From contig NZ_SNVV01000010.1 of NCBI RefSeq assembly GCF_004361735.1, positions 124,001-188,000 of the forward strand: 64,000 nucleotides of DNA. Direction: 5' to 3'. Within the stretch, counting starts at the first letter, position 1. Every line of letters starts with the position of its first letter. The notes beneath the pieces were generated by a model that was given only the letters and a program-made list of their open reading frames with translations, searched no databases and had not been told where the DNA came from. The stretch is from Azoarcus indigens. GTDB taxonomy: Bacteria > Pseudomonadota > Gammaproteobacteria > Burkholderiales > Rhodocyclaceae. The translations under genes were made by a program, and so were the position numbers. Positions 27,623-34,913 of the stretch are shown here, piece after piece.

Positions 27623-28135
27623 ATGAGCGCAGCGTTGAACGATAAGTCACACGCCCCTTGGTACAAGCAGGGGTGGCCATGGTTTCTGATAGCTTTACCT
27701 GCTACCGCAGTTGTGGCTGGGGTGATCACTCTTGTGATCGCGGTCAAAACTTGGGACGGACTTGTGGTGGATGATTACTACAAGGAAGGTCGGACTATTG
27801 TGAAGACCATAGGGCGTACAGAGCGCGCCAAGGAGTTAGGGCTGTCTGCGAAGCTGAACATCCGTACCGACGTCTTGAGGATTGAGATCAATGACACCGA
27901 TCTTAAAGATATACCTCAGCAGATCCTGGTTTCCATTACGCATCCGACGCGAGAGGGCGCGGACCAGCACTTGGTGCTAAGTGGGCATGGAGGCGTTTTC
28001 GAGGGGGCGATGTCGCCTCTATCGACAGGGCGCTGGTTGTTTCAAATAGAAGACGAGTCCCGCACTTGGCGTTTGAACGGGGCCGCTTATCTCCCGACAG
28101 AGACGGAAGTAAGGATAGATCCATCCGATTCCTAA
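27623..28135 (+). CDS. ccoH: cbb3 oxidase assembly protein CcoH/FixH
   Basis: A 170-residue protein with one N-terminal transmembrane helix (PWFLIALPATAVVAGVITLVIAV) and the FixH hallmark WDGLVVDDYYKEGRTI directly after it, then a beta-rich periplasmic domain. CcoH is required for assembly of cbb3 oxidase and associates with CcoN. The start is three bases after ccoG, so the genes are co-translated. Length is normal. Confidence 0.92.
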   Translation: MSAALNDKSHAPWYKQGWPWFLIALPATAVVAGVITLVIAVKTWDGLVVDDYYKEGRTIVKTIGRTERAKELGLSAKLNIRTDVLRIEINDTDLKDIPQQILVSITHPTREGADQHLVLSGHGGVFEGAMSPLSTGRWLFQIEDESRTWRLNGAAYLPTETEVRIDPSDS

Positions 28136-28159
28136 TTTGTCCCTAGAAGGAGGTTCACC

Positions 28160-28309
28160 ATGGCTTGGAGTGAATTGCTGAGTACCGATATCGGCTTGCT
28201 CAGTCTCTTTACGATTGGCTTCGTAGTGGTCATGGGTGTCTATATCTATCGCTTTGCTTCACGGCATATCGCGGAAGACGAGGAGAGAGCGAAAGCCAGT
28301 CATCAATGA
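28160..28309 (+). CDS. DUF3149 small membrane protein
   Basis: A 49-residue peptide with a very strong ribosome site (AAGGAGG seven bases before the ATG). MAWSELLSTDIGLLSLFTIG matches the short DUF3149 family known from betaproteobacteria. It has one transmembrane helix (about residues 13-31) and a charged tail with EDEE and K/R residues. It lies 24 bases after ccoH and 19 bases before the next small membrane gene, so it is probably transcribed with the oxidase assembly genes. Its function is unknown; by position it may be a small accessory subunit. Confidence 0.85.
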   Translation: MAWSELLSTDIGLLSLFTIGFVVVMGVYIYRFASRHIAEDEERAKASHQ

Positions 28310-28328
28310 CTCTCTAGAGGGGGTGGTG

Positions 28329-28574
28329 ATGCTCAAGTGCTTGCAGGTGTTGTGGCCGTCATTCATGGTGGCTGCGCTAGCAGAGATAGGGTTCTTCATG
28401 GTCATCGACCCCCAAGAACTGTTTCTCTTCGGCGAGCCGGTTCGTTACTCGCCGCTGGCGACATACTCGATCGGTTTTTTGGGTTTCTGGCTGATTTGTG
28501 CTGCGTCAAGCGTAACGACTGTTTTTCTCCAGCGTAGTGCTGCGGAGTTGAATCATCACTCGGAACAACTGTAG
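28329..28574 (+). CDS. Small two-helix membrane protein of unknown function
   Basis: An 81-residue protein starting at ATG 28329 behind AGAGGGGG. Two hydrophobic segments (LWPSFMVAALAEIGFFMVI and YSIGFLGFWLICAASSVTTVFL) are joined by a loop containing DPQELFLFGEPVRYSP, and a short polar tail follows. It is the last gene of the cco accessory run and ends just before a strong terminator. I do not recognise a named family. An upstream in-frame start at 28236 would overlap the DUF3149 gene and is less likely. Confidence 0.75.
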   Translation: MLKCLQVLWPSFMVAALAEIGFFMVIDPQELFLFGEPVRYSPLATYSIGFLGFWLICAASSVTTVFLQRSAAELNHHSEQL

Positions 28575-28593
28575 GAAGAATGCTATTCAAAGG

Positions 28594-28625
28594 AAGGCCA
28601 CCCGCTGCCGGGGTGGCCTTTTTTT
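28594..28625 (+). terminator. Strong intrinsic terminator closing the cco accessory genes
   Basis: AAGGCCACCC at 28594-28603 pairs exactly with 28611-28620 around a seven-base loop, with T7 spanning the stem end to 28625. It marks the end of the cytochrome oxidase cluster; the transposase remains start downstream. Confidence 0.95.
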
Positions 28626-28752
28626 GTTCAGGCTGGCTCGCATTGTCTGCCCCGATGTTGGCTCGGGCAGAGCGCTCCCGCTGCGTGTGGGTTTTCACTC
28701 TAGTGACTGGAGTGCTTCGCTTCTAATCTTACTGTGTCACTAAAATGGAGGG

Positions 28753-29045
28753 TCAATTTCCGGCTCTTTTCTGTGCGTAGCATGGGCATCGCTGAAGGCT
28801 ATTGGTCAGCGTCTGAGCGACGATCCACCGTAATGTCGAGATCGAATTGGGAACGTGCCGCTGGGTGCGTTGAACTGCCCCGCGGCATGTAATTTTCGGG
28901 TAAGGCAGGTTGCGGGCCGAATAAGGCATTTTTTGGTGTCTTTGTGACGCAGCCGTTCGGCTACCAGAAAGCCATAGGCTGCGATGCACAAGGTCGCGTG
29001 ATGGTGGAAACCACGCCAGCCCCGCGAAATGGAGCGAGCCCGACC
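28753..29045 (-). pseudogene. IS701-like transposase remnant (C-terminal part, frameshifted)
   Basis: On the minus strand one frame encodes GWRGFHHHATLCIAAYGFLVAERLR (in parts), typical of the C-terminal region of IS701/IS4-type DDE transposases. The match then shifts frame and continues as RTQRHVPNSISTLRW and the terminal RCPCY-like tail. The N-terminal two thirds, including the catalytic core, are missing and no inverted-repeat ends were recognised. It is inactive. The fragment abuts a second transposase remnant of another family in the opposite direction. Confidence 0.7.
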
Positions 29046-29109
29046 CGGGTGGCGTGACCGTCTTGGAGCTGACTTTAAGAAAATCGGGTTGGCGCGGCCC
29101 GTATCAAAC

Positions 29110-29591
29110 AGGGGCACAACTCCACGACGAGCTTCTTGATCGTCGATGCGCAGAGCGTCAAGAACACCGACAGCGCCCCAGCGTAAAGGCTACGACGCTG
29201 GGAAGAAAGTATCGGGCATCAAGTGCCACATTGCCGTCGATACCCTGGGACTGCCGCATGCGATCGCAGTCACCACGGCCGAAGTCGCAGATCGAAAGGG
29301 GGGCGCTCTTGCGTTGGCACACCGGGCGCAGGAACTGAGCTACGACGTCCTGGCGGTGCTGGCGCGATGGCGGCTATACGTCGGACATCCATTTGTTCAG
29401 GCCGTCAAGCGCCTGCTTGGCGCACGGGTACAAATTGCAAGCGCATTATGCCCAAGCGCTGGATCGTTGAAGTCTCTTTCGCCTGGATCGACAAGTGCCG
29501 GCGGCTATGGAAGAACTGCGAGCGAAGCCTCAACACCAGCCTGCAGTTCATCCATTCTCGCCTTCTTGGTCTGCTACTCAGAAGACCGTGA
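29110..29591 (+). pseudogene. IS5-family transposase remnant, several frameshifts and deletions
   Basis: Pieces of an IS5-family transposase occur in order but in three frames: FLIVDAQSVKNTDSA, then KGYDAGKKVSGIKCHIAVDTLGLPHAIAVTTAEVADRKG, then GHPFVQAVKRLLGARVQIA, and finally MPKRWIVEVSFAWIDKC with NCERSLNTSLQFIH. In-frame stops and missing stretches between the pieces, and the lost N-terminus, show it cannot make a transposase. Together with the neighbouring IS701-like piece it forms about 0.85 kb of decayed mobile DNA between the cbb3 cluster and the universal stress gene. Confidence 0.8.
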
Positions 29592-29604
29592 CCAGGCTCT
29601 AACG

Positions 29605-30048
29605 TCAGCGATAGACGAGGACGGGCGTCTTACTGTGCGTCAGCACCTTCTGCGTCTCGCTGCCGAGAAGTAGGCCAGCGATACCTTTGCGGCCGTGGGA
29701 GGCCATAAAGATCAAGTCGCAGCCATGTCGGTCTGCTGCCTCGATGATGGCTTCATAGGGAACCTCACTGACTACGGTGTCGGTAGCGCTGGTGACGCCG
29801 TCAGCGGCAGCCGCGGCAGCCGCGCGCTCAAGAATCCGAGCCGCTTCTTGACCGGCCGCCTTGGCGAACTGTTCTGGAGTGGTGGGGTCGATCAAAGCGC
29901 CCTCCCCGTAAATGGGCATGGGGAAGTCTGGTTGGGCGTAGAAGAAGGTGATCCGGGCTCCAGCATCTTTGGCAAAAGAAACAGCCCGTGAAACGGTGCC
30001 TTCGGAGAGTGGAGAGCCGTCTGTAGGTACGAGGAGATGCTTGAACAT
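29605..30048 (-). CDS. Universal stress protein, UspA family
   Basis: A 147-residue single-domain Usp protein. It opens with MFKHLLVPTDGSPLSE, has the central VPYEAIIEAADRHGCDLIFMASHGRKG, and ends with the nucleotide-binding GSETQKVL and strand TPVLVYR. The glycine-rich loop suggests it is an ATP-binding type. AGGGAG precedes the ATG. Its promoter has TATAAT at 30087-30082 and an FNR-like box centred at -41.5, so expression at low oxygen is expected, as for several Usp proteins in Pseudomonas. Confidence 0.92.
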   Translation of the reverse strand: MFKHLLVPTDGSPLSEGTVSRAVSFAKDAGARITFFYAQPDFPMPIYGEGALIDPTTPEQFAKAAGQEAARILERAAAAAAADGVTSATDTVVSEVPYEAIIEAADRHGCDLIFMASHGRKGIAGLLLGSETQKVLTHSKTPVLVYR

Positions 30049-30081
30049 TTCGATACTCCCTTGGGGTGACCACGGAGACTA

Positions 30082-30123
30082 ATTATAACGACCCAGGGCG
30101 TGCCTTGCGCTGACGGAGGTCAA
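30082..30123 (-). promoter_or_regulatory. Universal stress gene promoter with weak FNR-like box
   Basis: Reading the minus strand, TTGAC-CTCC-GTCAG (30123-30110) matches seven of ten FNR consensus positions. A perfect TATAAT follows at 30087-30082. The box centre (30116.5) is 41.5 bases from the start expected near 30075. The spacing supports a real site despite the mismatches. The divergent PHA synthase gene shares the region. Confidence 0.5.
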
Positions 30124-30264
30124 AAGGCTCAGGCGAACTCCTTGGCGGGACTTGCTAGAATGGTTTTGCATCTCGCATTGCTGCTGAAATTCAAAGTCCA
30201 ATGGTGGGCATTGGCCGAACCGGGATACAGTCTGTCAAAGCCCCCTAATTGCTCTGGAGGTGTC

Positions 30265-32049
30265 ATGGAAGGCTTGAGCGCTGACAATGCAACTAAGTTG
30301 GGAGACCGCGTTTCCCCAGGTAATGACATCCCTGAAAATCCCGTGGGGGTTTTTCATCGGACGCTAGGCGAGTACCACCGATTGCTAGAGGGTAGCTGGG
30401 ACCCCTTGGGCATGATGGCACCCATCGTCCATGCCCAGCTGGCATGGCTTGCCCATCCCCAGGAACTCGCCGAGCGGAGCATCCGGCTTTCTTCCGATCT
30501 CTGGGGTTTGCAGTGGCATACCCTCGCGAGAGTAATGGGGCAGGTAAGCCAGGATCCCGTGAAGCCGAATCCGGATGACAACCGCTTCGCCGATCCTGTC
30601 TGGACTGAATCGCCCACTTGGGATTTGACCAAGGAGTGGTATCTCGCTTTTACTCACCATATGCAGGACATGCTTTACGGTACCCCTGGCTTAGGAAGCC
30701 AGGAGCGCCGAAAAGCAGCATTCTGGTGGCGGAAATGGCTGAATGCGGTGGCGCCGACGAATTCCCTTTGGACCAACCCGGTTGCGCTCCGTAAGGCGGT
30801 CGAATCCAGGGGTGAGAGCCTCGCCCGCGGTTACCGGAACTTTCTGGATGACATGCAAGCCGGCGATATCCGGATGACGGATCCCGAGGACTTCAATGTG
30901 GGGGGGAACCTGGCAACGACGCCGGGCGCGGTGGTCTTCCGCAACCAACTTCTTGAAGTGATCCACTACGCGCCGACTCAAGCAAAAGTTCATGCTGAGC
31001 CGGTCGTTATCGTGACGCCGTGGATCAACAAGTTCTATGTATTGGATTTGACTCAGAAGAAGAGCATGGTCCGCTTTCTGTTGGATCAGGGGCTGGATGT
31101 CTTCATTACCAGTTGGAAGAACCCGGATGCATCCATGCATGATGTGTCGTTCGACGATTATCTAAGCAGAGGCATTCATGAACTGGTGGAGACGGCTAGG
31201 AGGCTTGCTGGTGCAAAACGGGTCCACGCGGTAGGTTACTGCATAGGTGGTACTGCGCTGTCGATGTACATGGCCTGGTCAGCGCGTCGTTTTCCGCAGG
31301 AGGCGCAGGCCGTTGCTGATTGGACCCTGTTTGCCACCTTGGTGGACTTCCGTAAACCGGGCGATATTGAGGTTTTTATCGACGAGAACAGCATCCGTTA
31401 TTTGACCGAGAGTATGAAGCGGACGGGCTATCTGGATGGTAAGCAGATGGCTGCGGCCTTCAGGCTGCTACGGTCGAACAGTCTGATTTGGCACTACGTC
31501 GTGCATGGCTGGCTGTATGGCGAGAAGCCGCAACCTTTTGATGTCCTCTACTGGAACATGGATACCACTCGTATGCCGCAGGCCATGCATGCTTGGTATT
31601 TGAGCGAGTTGTATCTGCACAACCGGCTGATAAAAAAGGACTCTCTATCTGTCGCCGGTGAGAGGCTAGATTTGGCTCAGATCAAGCAACCGCTTTATGC
31701 GGTGGGAGCTGAGGATGATCATATTGCCCCTTGGCAGGAGACTTTCCGAATCAATAATCACGTCTCCGGCTCAAGGCGGTATGTGCTCTCCAGTTCGGGG
31801 CACATCCTAGGGATTGTTAACCCTGTAGTCACTCCCCCGAAGCGGCATTTTCGGGTCGCGAACGTTGATCGTGGCGAGACAGTGGACGAATGGAGTACGA
31901 AGGCGGCAAAACAGGAGGGGAGTTGGTGGGAGGACTGGATGGCTTGGCTAAAGCCGAAGGCCGGAGGGCTGGTGGATGCCCGCCCCGCTGCGACGAGAGA
32001 GTTCCCGGCACTGGCGGCGGCTCCTGGCATCTACGTGCAAGAGAGGTAG
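30265..32049 (+). CDS. phaC: Class I poly(3-hydroxyalkanoate) synthase
   Basis: A 594-residue alpha/beta-hydrolase-fold polymerase that joins (R)-3-hydroxyacyl-CoA into storage polyester. The lipase-like box is GYCIGGT with the nucleophile C326; the other triad members are D485 in DDHIAPW and H513 in SSGHILGI, with spacings close to the Cupriavidus necator enzyme. The N-terminal PhaC domain includes SLWTNPVALRKAVESRGESLARG and NVGGNLATTPGAVVF. The ATG at 30265 has CTGGAGG upstream; an in-frame ATG at 30100 lies upstream of the promoter-like TTGCTAGAAT and is rejected. No phaA, phaB, phasin or phaR gene is adjacent. Confidence 0.92.
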   Translation: MEGLSADNATKLGDRVSPGNDIPENPVGVFHRTLGEYHRLLEGSWDPLGMMAPIVHAQLAWLAHPQELAERSIRLSSDLWGLQWHTLARVMGQVSQDPVKPNPDDNRFADPVWTESPTWDLTKEWYLAFTHHMQDMLYGTPGLGSQERRKAAFWWRKWLNAVAPTNSLWTNPVALRKAVESRGESLARGYRNFLDDMQAGDIRMTDPEDFNVGGNLATTPGAVVFRNQLLEVIHYAPTQAKVHAEPVVIVTPWINKFYVLDLTQKKSMVRFLLDQGLDVFITSWKNPDASMHDVSFDDYLSRGIHELVETARRLAGAKRVHAVGYCIGGTALSMYMAWSARRFPQEAQAVADWTLFATLVDFRKPGDIEVFIDENSIRYLTESMKRTGYLDGKQMAAAFRLLRSNSLIWHYVVHGWLYGEKPQPFDVLYWNMDTTRMPQAMHAWYLSELYLHNRLIKKDSLSVAGERLDLAQIKQPLYAVGAEDDHIAPWQETFRINNHVSGSRRYVLSSSGHILGIVNPVVTPPKRHFRVANVDRGETVDEWSTKAAKQEGSWWEDWMAWLKPKAGGLVDARPAATREFPALAAAPGIYVQER

Positions 32050-32167
32050 CGCCTATCAGCCGACGGGATTGCCGATCGTGTGGAGAAGAGCTTTGCAGAG
32101 AGGATTCTCGGCTCGGGTCATGAATATGATCCAAGACTGAATAGATATCCCTTGTTCGTGAGGAAAT

Positions 32168-32563
32168 GTGCTCAGTTATTTTGCAGTCAAGCATATGCAC
32201 GTCACTTGTGTCGTGCTGAGTGGGGCAGGCTTTGCCTTAAGAGGCTTTTGGATGATGGTTGACAGCCCCCTGTTGCAATGCCGCCGGGGCCGCGTCATTC
32301 CCCACCTCGTCGATACGGTTTTGCTTGCTAGTGCCATGTGGCTGGCGTTTACTAGTCATCAATATCCCTTCAAGGACGACTGGCTAACCGCAAAGCTAGG
32401 TGGTTTGGTGCTGTACATTTTCTTGGGGGCGCTTGCTCTTCGCCATGGACGAACAAAGAGCCAGCGCGTGCTGGCTTTTGTCACTGCCCTAGCGGTTTTT
32501 GGTTGGATCGTTTCAGTGGCTGTGAGCCGCCAGCCTCAGGGCTTTTTACGCACCCTGCTATAA
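32168..32563 (+). CDS. SirB2-family membrane protein
   Basis: A 131-residue protein with about four transmembrane helices. VKHMHVTCVVLSGAGFALRGFWM near the N-terminus and the later LLASAMWLAFTSHQYPF and LTAKLGGLVLYIFLGALALR match the SirB2 (invasion regulator-like) family of unknown biochemical role, widespread in proteobacteria. The start is taken as GTG 32168 behind GAGG; an internal ATG at residue 10 is possible. It lies between the PHA synthase and the convergent FNR gene, with no operon partner. Confidence 0.75.
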   Translation: MLSYFAVKHMHVTCVVLSGAGFALRGFWMMVDSPLLQCRRGRVIPHLVDTVLLASAMWLAFTSHQYPFKDDWLTAKLGGLVLYIFLGALALRHGRTKSQRVLAFVTALAVFGWIVSVAVSRQPQGFLRTLL

Positions 32564-32594
32564 GCAGCCCTACAGGACGTTGGCTCGCCATTTA

Positions 32595-33335
32595 TCAGCG
32601 TCCGCAGGGCTGATGCTGGATCAACCGCTTGAGCCCTGCACTATCCAGAATACGAATATGTTTCTGTTGCACGGCAACGAAGCCCTCGTCCTGGAAGCGC
32701 GAGAATGCGCGGGAAACAGTTTCTAGCTTCAAGCCCAGATATGAGCCAATCTCCTCCCGCGTCATTCGCAAATGGAACTCTGCAGCGGAGAAACCCCTGG
32801 CAGTGAAACGCTGAGACATATTGAGCAGGAAGGCGGCCAGCCGTTCTTCCGCCCGCATTGAGCCGAGCAGCATCATGACACCGTGGTCGCGCACGATCTC
32901 GCGGCTCATCACTTTGTGAAACTGATGCTGTAGCCCTTCGACTTCGCGCGACAACTCTTCCAGCTTGGCATAGGCAATCACGCAGACTTCACTGTCTTCA
33001 AGCGCGATCGCATTGCAGGAATGCAGTTCGGTGCTTATGCCGTCCAGGCCGAGAATCTCGCCCGTCATCTGGAAGCCCGTCACTTGCTCACGACCGTCTT
33101 CGAGCAACACATCGGTCTTGAACGAACCGGCGCGGATCGCATAGATGGCTTCGAAGGGGTCGCCGGCGCGGTACAGATTCTGCTGCCGTTTGATCTTGCG
33201 GCGGGCACCGACCAGCTCGTCCAGCCGGTCGAGCTCGTTCTCCGACATGCCGAAGGGCAGACAGAGCTCAACCAGATTGCACTGGGAGCATGCTGTCTTT
33301 AGCCCGGCTACCGTTACCGGTACCGTTGCCTTCAT
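32595..33335 (-). CDS. fnr: FNR/ANR-type oxygen-sensing transcriptional regulator
   Basis: A 246-residue Crp/FNR-family regulator. The N-terminal cysteines C16, C19 and C25 (CSQCNLVELC) and a fourth in SEVCVIAY match the [4Fe-4S] ligands of FNR, so it should be active only without oxygen. The helix-turn-helix REEIGSYLGLKLETVSRAF contains the ExxSR pattern that reads TTGAT half-sites. It is thus the natural owner of the boxes seen before ccoN, hemN, the small RNA and the stress gene. An in-frame GTG two codons upstream has the better ribosome-site spacing and may be the true start. Confidence 0.93.
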   Translation of the reverse strand: MKATVPVTVAGLKTACSQCNLVELCLPFGMSENELDRLDELVGARRKIKRQQNLYRAGDPFEAIYAIRAGSFKTDVLLEDGREQVTGFQMTGEILGLDGISTELHSCNAIALEDSEVCVIAYAKLEELSREVEGLQHQFHKVMSREIVRDHGVMMLLGSMRAEERLAAFLLNMSQRFTARGFSAAEFHLRMTREEIGSYLGLKLETVSRAFSRFQDEGFVAVQQKHIRILDSAGLKRLIQHQPCGR

Positions 33336-33385
33336 TTGCACAATAAACTCGCTCCGTCTCCGGCTAGCGGATCGTGGGGCTACCG

Positions 33386-33427
33386 TTGATCCACGTCAAA
33401 CACACAATCAGGGCTTTCTGCCATCTT
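33386..33427 (+). promoter_or_regulatory. FNR box and -10 of the hemN promoter
   Basis: TTGAT-CCAC-GTCAA at 33386-33399 matches nine of ten FNR consensus positions. CATCTT at 33422-33427 fits a -10 element with the box centre at -41.5 from a start near 33434. That is 20 bases ahead of the hemN ATG. The box also lies about 50 bases upstream of the divergent fnr start, so it might influence fnr too, but no -10 fits on that side. Confidence 0.75.
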
Positions 33428-33453
33428 TTGTCAGAAATCGCCTGTATACGACC

Positions 33454-34842
33454 ATGACTACTAAGAACCTAATTTTCGATCCCCAACTGATCCGCCGGTT
33501 CGATATAAACGGACCGCGTTACACGTCGTATCCCACTGCAGACCGCTTCGTCGAGGCTTTCGATGCTAGCGCCCTGCAGGACTGGCTCGGCAAGCGGGCC
33601 GTGGGAGGGATGAGCAGGCCGCTTTCATTATACTTCCACATCCCTTTCTGTAACACGATCTGCTACTACTGCGCCTGCAACAAGATCATCACCAAGGATC
33701 ACGCCCGCTCGAGCAAGTATCTCAAGTACCTGGCGAAAGAAATAGAGATGCAGGCGGCCAGGCTCGGGGGAACCAAGCAGGTTACCCAACTGCACCTAGG
33801 TGGTGGCACGCCGACCTTCCTGTCGCACGAGGAAATGCAGCAGCTGTTGGATTCTGTGCGCGCTCACTTCAATCTGGTGCCGAACGGCGAGTATTCCATC
33901 GAAGTGGACCCCCGCAAGGTCGGCTACGACACGATCGCCTTCCTATCGGATCTCGGCTTCAACCGCATGAGCGTTGGGGTCCAGGATTTTGCGGAGGATG
34001 TACAGGAGGCAGTGAACCGCATCCAGAGCTTCGAGGAAACCAAGCTGGTCATTGATGCAGCGCGAACAACCGGTTTCCGTTCCATCAGCCTGGACCTCAT
34101 CTACGGCCTGCCCAAGCAGAACGTCATCAGTTTCAATCGCACCATCGAGCAGGTGCTGGAACTGGCGCCTGATCGCATCTCCCTATACAGCTATGCTCAT
34201 CTTCCGGGTTTGTTCAAGCCTCAGCGGCGCATCATCCCGATTCAGTTGCCTTCCGCGGACTCCAAGCTGCAGATCCTGCAACTGGCTATTCGTCGTCTGA
34301 CCGAGGCGGGTTACGTTTACATTGGAATGGACCACTTCGCCAAGCCGGACGACGAACTCACTGTGGCGCAACGGCAAGGCCGCCTGCACCGTAATTTTCA
34401 GGGCTATTCCACGCAGGCGGAGTGCGATCTGCTCGCCTTCGGCGTGTCAGCGATCGGCAAGATCGGTCCCGTCTATTCACAGAACGTCAAGACGCTGGAT
34501 GAGTACTACGATGCTCTCGATCAGGATGAACTGCCGGTGCTGCGGGGGATAGAGCTGACTGCAGACGACCTGTTGCGCCGCTCCATCATCCAGGCACTGA
34601 TGTGCCACTTCGAGCTCTCGATTCAGTCCATCGAGATCGCGCACCTGATTGACTTCCGCAGCTACTTTGCGGAGGAATTGGCCGATCTGGCGGAAATGGA
34701 GGCGGCCGGTCTGGTCAAGATGGACGGCGACTGGATCAGCGTGATGCCGGCCGGACGCTTGCTGGTTCGCGGGATCGCAATGATCTTTGACCGTTATCTT
34801 CGGGCTGACCGCGAGCGTGCGCGTTACTCCAGGGTGATCTGA
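33454..34842 (+). CDS. hemN: Oxygen-independent coproporphyrinogen III oxidase
   Basis: A 462-residue radical-SAM enzyme that decarboxylates coproporphyrinogen III without oxygen, sustaining haem synthesis for the cbb3 cytochromes. The cluster motif is CNTICYYC (C66, C70, C73) with the HemN-specific extra cysteine next to it (CACNK). Other markers are LHLGGGTPTFL, YSIEVDPRKVGYDT and DLIYGLPKQ. The ATG at 33454 gives normal length; the long in-frame extension upstream overlaps fnr and the promoter and is not used. It lies beside and divergent from fnr. Confidence 0.97.
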   Translation: MTTKNLIFDPQLIRRFDINGPRYTSYPTADRFVEAFDASALQDWLGKRAVGGMSRPLSLYFHIPFCNTICYYCACNKIITKDHARSSKYLKYLAKEIEMQAARLGGTKQVTQLHLGGGTPTFLSHEEMQQLLDSVRAHFNLVPNGEYSIEVDPRKVGYDTIAFLSDLGFNRMSVGVQDFAEDVQEAVNRIQSFEETKLVIDAARTTGFRSISLDLIYGLPKQNVISFNRTIEQVLELAPDRISLYSYAHLPGLFKPQRRIIPIQLPSADSKLQILQLAIRRLTEAGYVYIGMDHFAKPDDELTVAQRQGRLHRNFQGYSTQAECDLLAFGVSAIGKIGPVYSQNVKTLDEYYDALDQDELPVLRGIELTADDLLRRSIIQALMCHFELSIQSIEIAHLIDFRSYFAEELADLAEMEAAGLVKMDGDWISVMPAGRLLVRGIAMIFDRYLRADRERARYSRVI

Positions 34843-34913
34843 CACGAGGGGCGGCCGGGTAGAATGGCCGGCCCTGTGATAGTTGCACTTTCTCGTGTCC
34901 TTGAACTTCATCC

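Noticed and set aside
28626..28752. IS end or attachment site, suggested by TAGTGAC and GTCACTA at 28701-28707 and 28736-28742
   Set aside because: The arms are only seven bases and no matching copy or target duplication was found at the other side of the transposase remnants.
30141..30158. Sigma-54-like TGGC/TTGC promoter before phaC
   Set aside because: Only eight bases separate GG and GC; the -24/-12 promoter requires ten. An extended -10 (TTGCTAGAAT) explains the site better.
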